From Mytilus californianus (taxonomy: Eukaryota > Mollusca > Bivalvia > Mytilida > Mytilidae), in NCBI RefSeq assembly GCF_021869535.1, contig NW_026262734.1, positions 76,756,339 through 76,820,338 of the forward strand: DNA of 64,000 nucleotides, in the 5' to 3' direction. The notes below the pieces were generated by a model that was not told the DNA's origin, made no database searches, and saw nothing but the letters and a program-made list of their open reading frames with translations. Below, one piece after another: positions 33,380 through 41,326 of the stretch. Every line of letters begins with the position of its first letter. Within the stretch, counting starts at the first letter, position 1. The position numbers and the translations under genes were made by a program.

Positions 33380-33883
33380 TTACATCCTCTCCACGGATTT
33401 ATTATCGTACTCCCCCACCATCCGGACTTTTACGCCCGACCATAGTATGACAAATTTAGGTATGGCTATAGTCTCGTCGCGGATACGATGCAAAGCCTTG
33501 CCGCGGGCGATCGGAGCTCCGCACCGGTGGCATGTCTTAGGGAATAACCTCAAGTGCCTCCTGCATTTATCACTGCCCAATATGGATGGATACGTGCATT
33601 GATGGCCGCGGACGGTCTTGATGCAGCACGGTGGTCCAGACGGCCGCCTAGGTTTCCGGCGGGAGGGGAAAGTAAAGTTCCTTCCTTCGAAATCCTGGTC
33701 ATCGATGCGGCGAGCGTACCTTTCAGCACCACATCTTCCGCAAATATACGCTGGGTCCGTGCCGTAAATAAGCACTCGCTCCCACTGGTGCTTACATTCA
33801 GGGGGTGGGGACTGGGGAGATTTCTGAGATTCCCGATCCAAGTCCCGTTGATTCTCCAGGAAAAATTCCTGCAAGTGATCCAT
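33380..33883 (-). CDS. Zinc-binding Polinton protein, 167 residues
   Basis: Starts MDHLQEFFLENQRDLDRESQ, a proline/serine linker (SPQSPPPECKHQWERV), a CxxC zinc-ribbon element (YICGRCGAERYARR), then CCIKTVRGHQCTYP, DKCRRHLRL, and TCHRCGAPIARGKALHR. Four or five cysteine pairs could bind two zinc ions. The start (FFLEN..DL) and the order of cysteine elements parallel the N-terminus of the polymerase gene (41131 downward), so the two seem to share a module. It is located just downstream of the packaging ATPase. The ATG follows an A-rich run rather than the exact TATAAATAA. A DNA-binding role is inference. Confidence 0.72.
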   Translation of the reverse strand: MDHLQEFFLENQRDLDRESQKSPQSPPPECKHQWERVLIYGTDPAYICGRCGAERYARRIDDQDFEGRNFTFPSRRKPRRPSGPPCCIKTVRGHQCTYPSILGSDKCRRHLRLFPKTCHRCGAPIARGKALHRIRDETIAIPKFVILWSGVKVRMVGEYDNKSVERM

Positions 33884-33898
33884 TTTTTTTTTTTTATT

Positions 33899-34660
33899 TT
33901 ATACCTCATAGAACTCTTCTAATTTGCATCGGTATTTCCCTGCTGACTTGGGGCTTGTGAGATCGATGGTTACAAATCCATAGGGTTGGGACCAGCAATG
34001 CTTACACAGAGCGTCAAATTGTTCCTTGGTAAGATCGTTGCAGTGATCGCGCCGAATATGGTCGAGATTCTTTGCGTCCTGCTGGAAGAGGCAGAGGAAG
34101 TTTGCATTTTCTCGGATCGCTTGTCGGGGTAGTTTGAAGTAGTTCTGACATAGGTAGAAACAATCGACGTTGTTGTGGCGACCGCGCACGTAGTAGTCTT
34201 CACACGTGTTCTGTTTGCTCAGCATCAAATCGTCGAACACCATGAGGTTCTTGCGACTGGGGTCGAGTTCTCGGGGGTCTGGTACATCGCCCCCTTGCTC
34301 GAAGAAAAAAGTGTCGATACCACTCGGGTGTCGTGGTGGTGGTAAGGCGTCGACCACATCGATCAACGAGTAGGGTGAATTGCTCTTACACTGTTGGAGG
34401 TCTCGAATATCTTCCTTAGGGAAGCCTTTTCCCAGCGCTTGCTGCAACAGCTGGTAAATGGGCTGGTGAAGCGATTTTCCGAAGACGTACAATCGATCGT
34501 AGTCGAGCCATCCATCGCGCAGGAGTAGGTTGTTCAATAGCGTTGTTTTACCACAGTCCGACTTCCCAATGATCAACCCTCTGATCGACCGCTGCGGTAG
34601 GAGGTAGTGATTGCTCCTCTTGGGAGCGTTGGCACTGTAGGAAATGTCTTCGACGTTCAT
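33899..34660 (-). CDS. FtsK/A32-type genome-packaging ATPase
   Basis: 253 residues. Walker A is IGKSDCGKTTL (about 31-41); Walker B is NLMVFDDL (138-145); a following block CQNYFKLPRQAIRENANFL (171-189) has the conserved QNYFKLP..IR feature of the family, with the asparagine acting as sensor. This is the A32-like packaging ATPase shared by Polintons, adintoviruses and larger double-jelly-roll viruses. It would translocate the genome into the capsid. The start ATG at 34658-34660 overlaps AAATAAATG. The start codon of the divergent phospholipase gene is only 19 bases away. Frame and motifs are intact. Confidence 0.93.
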   Translation of the reverse strand: MNVEDISYSANAPKRSNHYLLPQRSIRGLIIGKSDCGKTTLLNNLLLRDGWLDYDRLYVFGKSLHQPIYQLLQQALGKGFPKEDIRDLQQCKSNSPYSLIDVVDALPPPRHPSGIDTFFFEQGGDVPDPRELDPSRKNLMVFDDLMLSKQNTCEDYYVRGRHNNVDCFYLCQNYFKLPRQAIRENANFLCLFQQDAKNLDHIRRDHCNDLTKEQFDALCKHCWSQPYGFVTIDLTSPKSAGKYRCKLEEFYEV

Positions 34661-34679
34661 TTATTTAAATAAAATAACG
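34661..34679. promoter_or_regulatory. 19-bp divergent control region
   Basis: TTATTTAAATAAAATAACG separates the ATGs of the ATPase (minus) and phospholipase (plus). The core ATTTAAAT is palindromic and gives TATA-like strings in both directions. If the true start signals lie here, the leaders must be almost absent. Confidence 0.55.
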
Positions 34680-35186
34680 ATGATCTTCTGCGTAAAATGT
34701 CGTAGGAAGACGGACACAGTTAACCCTGGTGAAACAATTACCAGCAACGGGCGACGGAGGAAGGTTGGCAACTGCAAGGTGTGCGGTGCCAAGAAGTCTC
34801 AGTTTGTTGCTACAACCGGTGCAGGGTTCATGAACAAACTAATCAACCGATTACCCATGGAAATGCATCTCCCCGGACACAACTTCACCGGGCCAGGGAC
34901 TAAACTTAGCAAGCGACTACTCCCCGATGGCACCCCGAAGGCTTGGTCCAAACCCATTAATCGAGTGGACCAGGCTGCCTATCACCACGATCTTTGTTAT
35001 GCCCAGCATAAGGATACCGCTTCACGCAACTCCATCTGTGACAAAGCTATGCTAGCCTCGCTTAACACCATTCCCAACCCTACCACACGCGAACGCATGG
35101 ACTGCAGCATCGTCGGACCCATCATAGGTACCAAAGCTCGATTCGGTCTGGGTATTAAAAAAAAGTTCGCTGGACCGATGATTTAG
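34680..35186 (+). CDS. Parvovirus-type phospholipase A2 with N-terminal zinc ribbon
   Basis: 168 residues from ATG 34680 (an in-frame ATG at 34644 lies inside the ATPase gene on the other strand and is less likely). The N-terminus has CVKC (4-7) and CKVC (32-35), a zinc-ribbon pair. Then comes the calcium loop GHNFTGPGTKL (GPGT 71-74) and the active-site helix VDQAAYHHDLCYAQH with the His-Asp pair at 103-104. This is the fold used by parvoviruses to breach endosomal membranes and found in adintoviruses (family knowledge); catalytic residues are present. The frame ends TAG at 35184-35186. The end of the protein (KFGLGIKKK-like stretch) passes over a run of nine A, where a minus-one shift enters the integrase frame. 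Confidence 0.85.
   Translation: MIFCVKCRRKTDTVNPGETITSNGRRRKVGNCKVCGAKKSQFVATTGAGFMNKLINRLPMEMHLPGHNFTGPGTKLSKRLLPDGTPKAWSKPINRVDQAAYHHDLCYAQHKDTASRNSICDKAMLASLNTIPNPTTRERMDCSIVGPIIGTKARFGLGIKKKFAGPMI
35157..35165 (+). other. A-run with A_AAA_AAG heptamer linking phospholipase and integrase frames
   Basis: In the phospholipase frame the codons are AAA AAA AAG over nine A/G bases, so A_AAA_AAG fits the classical minus-one slippery format. Slipping one base back leads straight into the integrase frame, which is open from 35159 on (its only upstream stop is TAA at 35156-35158). It could equally be a one-base indel in a homopolymer. Confidence 0.6.
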
Positions 35187-36094
35187 CTGAGGAGTTGCAC
35201 AAACCAGTTCGACGTAAGTTTCAGAAACGCCGTGTGGTAGTGGGTGGTGTGGATGAGACCTGGGCGGCCGACCTTGTTGATATGAGTGCCTTTTCTAGGG
35301 ACAACAAGGGAAATAAGTTCATCCTGAGTATCATCGATGTCTTCTCCAAATATGGCTGGTTGATACCACTCAAAAACAAGAAGAGGGTGACGGTGCGGGA
35401 TGCCTTTCAAGGGGTGTTCAAGGAGCGTATGCCCAAGAAGCTTTGGACAGACAAAGGCACTGAGTTTTACAACAAGGATGTAAAGCAGCTGCTTCAAAAG
35501 CATGATATTGAGCTCTACTCCACCGAGAACGAAGAGAAGTCGAGTGTGGTTGAGCGCTGGAATCGCACCATGAAAGAGAAAATGTTCAAATATTTCTCGG
35601 CCAACTCTACACGCACCTACATCAATGTTTTGGATAATCTTGTTCGCCAGTACAATACCACCAAGCACCGATCCATCAAAATGACCCCTGTCGCCGCAAG
35701 TCATAAGGAGCATGAAAACAAGGTGTATTGGAACCTTTACGGCAGCATACCTCCCATAAAACCACCGCGATTTCATGCTGGCGACAAAGTCCGAATCACC
35801 AAGAAGAAAGGTACATTCGAGAAGGGATACACACCCCGATGGACCGAGGAAGTATTCACCATTTCCCTAGTGTTGAACACTCAGCCGCCCACCTATCGCC
35901 TCAAGGATTTTAGTGGCGAGGAAATTCAGGGATCCTTCTATGAGCCCGAACTTCAAAAGACTGATCAGGACGTCTACCGCATAGAGAAGATCCTCCGCAG
36001 GCGAACCAAGAACGGAATTAATGAGGTGTTTGTGAAGTGGAAGGGTTATCCTAAGAATATTAACTCGTGGGTCCCGCAATCAGATCTACAATAA
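35159..36094 (+). CDS. Retrovirus-type (rve) integrase with C-terminal chromodomain
   Basis: The frame is open from 35159 and has no ATG near its start; the first codon of the recognisable domain is around 35180 (DDLAEELHKPVRRK). The catalytic triad is D in WAADLVDM, D in KLWTDKGTEF and E in SSVVERWNRT. An SH3-like part follows (PRFHAGDKVRITKKKGTFEK), then a chromodomain (YRIEKILRRRTKNG then FVKWKGYPKNINSW). It inserts the element and makes the 6-bp duplication; the chromodomain may steer target choice. With no start codon of its own, expression as a fusion with the phospholipase by minus-one frameshift is the simplest reading; I recall continuous phospholipase-integrase frames in related elements, which supports it. 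Frame intact to TAA. Confidence 0.92.
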   Translation, partial: KKVRWTDDLAEELHKPVRRKFQKRRVVVGGVDETWAADLVDMSAFSRDNKGNKFILSIIDVFSKYGWLIPLKNKKRVTVRDAFQGVFKERMPKKLWTDKGTEFYNKDVKQLLQKHDIELYSTENEEKSSVVERWNRTMKEKMFKYFSANSTRTYINVLDNLVRQYNTTKHRSIKMTPVAASHKEHENKVYWNLYGSIPPIKPPRFHAGDKVRITKKKGTFEKGYTPRWTEEVFTISLVLNTQPPTYRLKDFSGEEIQGSFYEPELQKTDQDVYRIEKILRRRTKNGINEVFVKWKGYPKNINSWVPQSDLQ

Positions 36095-36105
36095 TCCTCA
36101 ACAAC

Positions 36106-36135
36106 CTTTCCGGTCTCAACCTTGAGACTGGAAAG
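36106..36135. terminator. Hairpin between convergent integrase and fibre-like genes
   Basis: CTTTCCGGTCTCAA pairs with TTGAGACTGGAAAG, 14 pairs with one G-U and a two-base loop. It is the only feature in the 51-bp gap between the integrase stop and the fibre-like stop. Same stem style as 28547-28580. Confidence 0.55.
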
Positions 36136-36145
36136 ATTTGGAAAA

Positions 36146-36622
36146 CTAAGCATGCTTCAATTCGACAAAAACCCTCAATGCATCCAAATCCGACTGTAGA
36201 CGATCGTAAATGGCTTTGGTGATGGGTTCGTTGTCAGTTCGTGGGAGTGGGAGATTCAGCACGTGAAACTTTTGCATGTCCAAGTTTGTTTTCATCTTAC
36301 CACCGTTGGTTGAGACGCATTCTGACTTGTCGACTTTACCATTTTCTACGGCCATCAGCTTTTTGGTGAGTTCTTTGATTGATGAGTCATACTCATTTTG
36401 CATTCGCATGATGGTCCTCTGCATCTGTTTACACTCAGAATCTAATTTATCAATATCTTTCATACCATCTTTCAACTCTTGGGTTACCCACCGTTTTGTA
36501 ACGGCATCTGAGCTGTCATTGGGATGTCCTAGGCTAGTAATGCGATTGTCGTTCATATCCAAATCCTGCAGCATTCGCCAAAGGGATGCGCGCTTTCTTG
36601 CATGAGATCCAAACTTATCCAT
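36146..36622 (-). CDS. Fibre-like coiled-coil protein, 158 residues
   Basis: Starts MDKFGSHARKRASLWRMLQD. Residues 21-45 (LDMNDNRITSLGHPNDSSDA, then VTKRW) follow the pattern of tail-fibre repeats in which a short beta segment ends in N-x-I-x-x-L-x-x-P. A heptad-rich helix (about 47-95) follows, and then the same pattern recurs at 114-137 (LDMQKFHVLNLPLPRTDNEP, then ITKA). So two fibre-type elements bracket a probable trimeric coiled coil. A receptor-binding or vertex-spike role is inference. The gene starts at a perfect TATAAATAAATG whose TAA is the stop of the protease gene. Stop TAG. Frame intact. Confidence 0.72.
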   Translation of the reverse strand: MDKFGSHARKRASLWRMLQDLDMNDNRITSLGHPNDSSDAVTKRWVTQELKDGMKDIDKLDSECKQMQRTIMRMQNEYDSSIKELTKKLMAVENGKVDKSECVSTNGGKMKTNLDMQKFHVLNLPLPRTDNEPITKAIYDRLQSDLDALRVFVELKHA

Positions 36623-36631
36623 TTATTTATA
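36623..36631 (-). promoter_or_regulatory. TATAAATAA start signal before the fibre-like gene
   Basis: The protease gene ends in TAT AAA TAA, and ATG follows at once. One 12-mer therefore serves as the protease stop and the fibre-like start. Confidence 0.7.
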
Positions 36632-37042
36632 GAGTGAGAAGACCGCGTCCTCTAGCGACTTCCCCGCCGACAGCATATTCAACACGTACAAACAAAAGTG
36701 GCCACACACCACCGAGCCTCGCTGCTGTAATTCATCGGTGCTATATCGAATTTCAGGCTGTAAGTAGTTCACCATCTCGTCAGGCGGTGGCAATCCATAG
36801 GAGTCAAAGTAATACTTTACCGGCCCACGTTTATACCAGCAGGTCCAATGCGTTCCAGGACCTTCCCAGCTATCGTGATTCAAGATTCCACATTCGATGC
36901 GGCGCGGGCTGGGTGGTAGGGCATCGCGCATGAATACGCCTCTGAATCGAGGGATTCTTAGGGTTGTGGTAGCTTCCTCCAGCTCTAGATTCGAGAGAGG
37001 CTTGTGAGGGAGGAGGATGTCGTGCACGCGAATGATGCTCAT
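36623..37042 (-). CDS. Adenain-type cysteine protease
   Basis: 139 residues. The order of active-site residues is His65 (GTHWTCWY), Asp80 (KYYFDSYG), Gln106/107 (ELQQRGSVVCGHF) and Cys113 (VVCGHFCLYVL). This matches the C5/ULP-like fold of adenovirus protease, shorter than the adenovirus enzyme but usual for Polintons. It would cleave capsid and core precursors during maturation. ATG at 37040-37042 follows CTAGATAA (a looser signal). The stop sits in the start signal of the fibre-like gene. Frame intact. Confidence 0.9.
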   Translation of the reverse strand: MSIIRVHDILLPHKPLSNLELEEATTTLRIPRFRGVFMRDALPPSPRRIECGILNHDSWEGPGTHWTCWYKRGPVKYYFDSYGLPPPDEMVNYLQPEIRYSTDELQQRGSVVCGHFCLYVLNMLSAGKSLEDAVFSLYK

Positions 37043-37059
37043 TTATCTAGGTAGGGGCC

Positions 37060-37135
37060 AAGTGCGGGATGGGCATCCGCACCCGTCAGAGTCTGCTAAG
37101 TGCGGTTTGGGCATCCGCACCCGTCAGAGCCTGCT
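37060..37135. repeat. 38-bp unit repeated twice between protease and polymerase
   Basis: AAGTGCGG, two to three variable bases, then GGGCATCCGCACCCGTCAGA occurs at 37060-37097 and 37098-37135. GGGCATCCGCACCC is partly palindromic. It fills the gap between the polymerase stop (37144) and the protease start. Confidence 0.85.
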
Positions 37136-39249
37136 AAGTGTCCTCACCCATGAGTGATTCGATAGTGGCCGTGCGAGAGGGTGCTGATGCCGTCGGGAAG
37201 GATGTGACGCTTATCATCTTTGGCGGAGAGAGCGATTTTGTTGATCTCCTGCGCGTAGATCTGATGGAGATGGCTCCGGAGGATATTCATCGGTCGATGG
37301 ATCTCTTGCTGGGTGTCCAGGCATCGCTTGTAGTCCTCGAAGGCGATGCTGCGCTTGATGACGCTCTTCGTGACTCCCTTCGCCTTTTTGGTGGCCTTAC
37401 CGTCATCCATCCTGAAGGCGTATAGCTTCGCCCGGAGCCCCACGAAATCGGTCATGGTCTTACCGCCGCACTCGTCCTTGAACATCCCGAGGACCTTCTT
37501 ATTCTTGCCGGTGGGGATGCCAGAGGGATGCTCAGGAGGATAGTTGGAAGTGTCGAATTTAGCCTCAACGTGCGGGGTGATATCCTGGTAGAAATCGTCG
37601 GTCTGGATCTCATAGGCCAAGCTGTCGGTGTCGGTGAAGAGCAGCCGGGCCTTACTGCCGTAGGTCTTCCTCACGAATCCGTAGTGGAAGTCGTACATCA
37701 GGAGCTTCGAGATATCTAAGATGCAGGCTCCAAGGTAGATCGGCTTATCAAACTTCAGCTTGGTCTTCTTCATGTGGACGGCTGCTAGATTCTCGGTGAA
37801 GATGACGCGGCGATCGAAGTTGGGCTTGGCCATGAGCTTCAGGGCCTGCTTCTCGGTGGTGACCAGCCTAACGTCTACCCACTTTCGGATATTCTCAATG
37901 GTCTTGCCAAAGACGGAGTTGACCATCAGCTTGAAGAAGTCTTTTTCGGAGTCGGTCTTGGCCTTGGCGCGAAGAGCAGTATTCAGATCCACGTAGTGCT
38001 TGAGCCATGGGGATTGTCTGAATCTGATGATACGACGGCATTTCGTAAGCTTCATCCCCATCTCCAGATACATCTTGAGATTTCTGTAGTGGAGGGTATA
38101 CTTTTCGCGCTTGCCTAGATGGGGCACAAGCTTACGCACCTTACCGATCTCCACGTTCTCGGGCGCGAGAGGGTAGTCATTGTGGGCGTCGTGAAGATCC
38201 TGCGGATATTCGAGATCGCATTCTACCATGGCGCCATATTCGTGGTCGTCGGGATAGCTCAGGATCTCGTCGATCTCCTCCGGCTCCACCCACTCAAAGT
38301 CCCCCGTGGGAAGAGGCTGCGCCATCGCCCACCCGTAAAGATTATTGGCATCGAGGTAGGTGAGATACTTGGTGGGCTGGGAGCAATCGTAGGTCTCCAT
38401 GTAGGGGTTGTTGGCCTTACCTTGACGATGAGAGATCATGGCCACCCCTCCCCTTGTCCCGCTCTCGAACATCATCAGCATATCTGGATCGGAAAGAAGC
38501 TCCAATCTAACCCCGGTGGTTTTTAGCATGGCATCGAAGGATAGCCCGGGGGAGGAGAAGTAGTGGACAGGATCGAGTCCATAGTTGGCCATGCAGATAT
38601 CCCTAAAATTCTCGAAGATGTCGGCTAGCAGTAGCACGTCAGTCTCGAGATAGAGGTCGTGATAATCGCGTAGGGTCTTGCACTCGAAGGTCTCCCAGAC
38701 TCTCTGAGCGTGTGCGTAATCCTTATCACTGATATGCTCTCCGGAGAGCGTGCTGAAGAAGGCTTCTTTAGGTGGGAGCTGAGTCTCTTCCAGCTTGGCT
38801 GGTCCATCCATATAATCGTAGGGAAATACCCCCTTCCGAATCATCAGCTCGTGGCGATCGCTGAATCTCGTCTTCACGGTCGCAAATTGGTCGGGGGTGA
38901 GATTCTTAGCTAGGGTATCCAGGCTGTTGAGCATAAACCTGCACGAGTCGATGAACCTCATCTCCAGATCACCCACCTGCTTGGAGAAGCTGATGTACTT
39001 CTCGTCGGTATTGGGGATGCAGTTGATCTTACCCTCGGTGTGGCCAAGCTCCTTGACGAAGATGTGGGCGTCGTACCCGCTCAAGTTATGGAAGAGGATG
39101 GGGACGTGCTTCGGAAGCTGGAAATCCAGATTGCACTGGTTGTGCGCTGCGCCGCGATATTTCCCGGTGAGATGGTCGTGGTCCTGGACCTTATCCTCTC
39201 CCAAATCGTCTCCGCAAATGTAGCAGTGCGTGCTTTCTGCGAAGCTCAC

Positions 39250-39252
39250 CTA
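39250..39252 (-). other. Internal TAG in the polymerase gene
   Basis: Located between Exo I and the zinc knuckle; the same frame is open for hundreds of codons on both sides. Coding context GAT TAG GTG. Confidence 0.88.
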
Positions 39253-40132
39253 ATCGTCGTCAGTCAGCTCCATGGGCTTATTCTCCTTGTATAGCTTGGC
39301 GATGGCCTGCACTTCTTCCTCCACGCACTGCACGAATTTCTTTGCGGCATCCTCCCCGCAGTAGACGACCGGATCCTTGTAGTCTCCGTGAGCATATTTC
39401 ACGTGATAGCAGAAGCCTGAAGGTCGCTGAAGCTGGTAGGCATTCGTGTAGGAGTGGGATGGATCCGGCTGGCAGGTGTCGAGCTTCTCTGTGAAGCACT
39501 CGAAATCCGCGTAGATCGCGAAGGGGACTCTCATCATCTTTTTGATACTATGGAAGGCTATGGTGGTCCCCTCTTCCGGCATCTCGATCCTGACTGCATC
39601 TTTCTTGCTGCAATATTCCATATGCTCGTCCAAGATATTCTGCCTCGAGAAGTGGGAAAGGCATCTGCGACAGAAGAAAAGCTCATGACCGTGCTCAGAG
39701 ATTTGAGAGCTCAAGAGTCGTGAGAGGCTCTTGATCCAGCAGTAATGCTGCTTACCTTCGCGAGTCAAGAAGAGGAGATCTACGTGGGTGGGGCCCGTAT
39801 TCTTAGATATCCTGAGGGGGTAAATCTGAAGATCCTCTTCCTCATCCTCACCCTTCTTTACGCCGTTGAAGCCATAGACGTTGACGTTGATTGTGGGATT
39901 CTGCCTCTCAAATTTATCGATCACCCTGAGCGAGACTGGGAAGTCGATGCCTTCGAATTTTAGCTCTTCTTCCCATTTCTTGTACTGCGATACGCGGTTG
40001 GTGGATTTCTGGTCGACTTCCTCATGGTGAAGGGCTGCCAGCACTGCCCACTGGAGGCAGCGATCATCCTCATTTTTCACATTGACGATCGCCTTCTTTT
40101 TCACGAGAGCCGATGGGGTTGATATGAAGGAG

Positions 40133-40139
40133 CCCCCCC
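40133..40139 (-). other. Frameshift in a C7 run in the polymerase gene
   Basis: Seven C on the plus strand (G on the coding strand). The frame before it fails to continue into the conserved lysine-rich start of the next domain, while the neighbouring frame does. A one-base homopolymer indel, biological or technical, is the likely cause. Confidence 0.75.
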
Positions 40140-41326
40140 TTGAGTGGCTTGAATTGGTTGAGGTGGATTTCTAGCTTCTCGACGCTGCTGAAAGTCCACC
40201 CGCTCCCTTCCCGCATGTACTTTGCCATATTTTCCTTGACCTTCTCCATCATGAAGGCAATCTCCAATTCGAGGTCGTCAGATTCCGTGATCATTGTCGT
40301 GCGTGATCTGAAGGTAGGGGTGATGTAGGTATTTTCCCCGGTCGCGAGGTTGGTCTTCACCAGCTCTGCTAGAAGCACTAAGTGCACCTTCAATCCCTTC
40401 TTTTGAACGAGTGCATTCGAGATGGCGCTGGTGATGGTGCTCCGACTTACCTTCAGAAAAGTGGTCATATCGTGCGGCTTCGCGGGTTCGATGACGACCG
40501 TGCCAAATACGCCATTCAGAGCTTCCCGCCTATCGATGACCTTGATCTCATCCTCGACTGGAGCGTTTTTGATGTCCTCTTCCACCAGCTGGATCAGATC
40601 GTCTCTCTTGAGCTGAGAGTACTTGGTGAGGCCACGATTCTTTGCTAGCGCTTTGAGCTGCTTCTTGCTGAAGACTTCCTGGCGGGCAAATTTATGGGTG
40701 GTTTTCTCCTCGATGAGCTTCACCAAGGCCTCCTTGTTCTTCCTACTGACCCCCCTCAGACCCTCATCCTTAGCTATTTGACGGAGGGTCTTCATGGTCT
40801 CTTTTACCACCATCTTACCCTCGACTGGGATGGTCTCCTCCTCCTGCTGGCGTGGTTGCTTGCTATGTCTCCAGCAGAGACCATCCTTCCCGGGCTTGCT
40901 CTTGCAGAACTGACCCTTCTTCCTCTTGAGCGGAACATTGCAAGTGGTCTTTTGCTCCCCTGGTTGATGATGCTCAAATCGCGACTTGGTGGATTGTGAA
41001 CCGCATTTTTGACACTGCTCGGTATGCTCATCCATCTGCACTATGTTTGGAGCATTGCAGCACTGCTGCTGCCTTTGGGGGGTTGGGGTGCTATCCTCCA
41101 AATCTTCTTCATTCTCCAGAAAGAAATCCATCATATTTCTTTCGGATGTCATATCTTTATTTATTTCAATCTGTGACATCCTTCCCTTTAAGGTATCCTT
41201 ATCCCCATTATCCTCTGGAGCGACTTTTCTACCATCGAATACATATGCCATTCTTGTATTTACCCTATGCTCAATAGGGATGCCGTCCGTTTGCATTTGG
41301 CCGTCGGGGCTGGGGGTTCTATGCAG

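Larger units (their letters stand above)
37144..41152 (-). pseudogene. PolB: Protein-primed DNA polymerase B (pPolB), interrupted
   Basis: The frame from about 41152 (ATG after AAATAAATAAAGAT) has a zinc-type N-terminus (FFLENEEDLEDS, CQKCGSQ), two SAP/Rho-N-like helix pairs (TLRQIAKDEGLRGVSRKNKE; QLKALAKNRGLTKYSQLKRD) and a domain ending near 40140. A frameshift in a C7 run (40133-40139) moves to the next frame (VKKKAIVNVKNEDDRCL onward), which holds Exo I (AIYADFECF). A TAG (39250-39252) follows, and then the same frame stays open to 37144. That last part has a zinc/endonuclease-VII-like knuckle (CYICG, DHDHLTGKYRGAAHNQCN), Exo II (HNLSGYD), Exo III (YLETD), motif A (YLDANNLYG), B (KLMVNSVFGKT), C (FTDTDS) and KLY. 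All catalytic motifs survive, so the lesions are young or are sequencing errors. Total about 1,335 codons. It copies the element genome by protein priming. Confidence 0.9.

Noticed and set aside
34680-35186. Venom-type or cellular secreted phospholipase A2
   Set aside because: No signal peptide or disulfide pattern; the GPGT loop and His-Asp helix fit the parvovirus type and the gene sits in the Polinton.
35183-35776. 197-codon minus-strand ORF
   Set aside because: Antisense shadow of the integrase, which has a clear catalytic triad.
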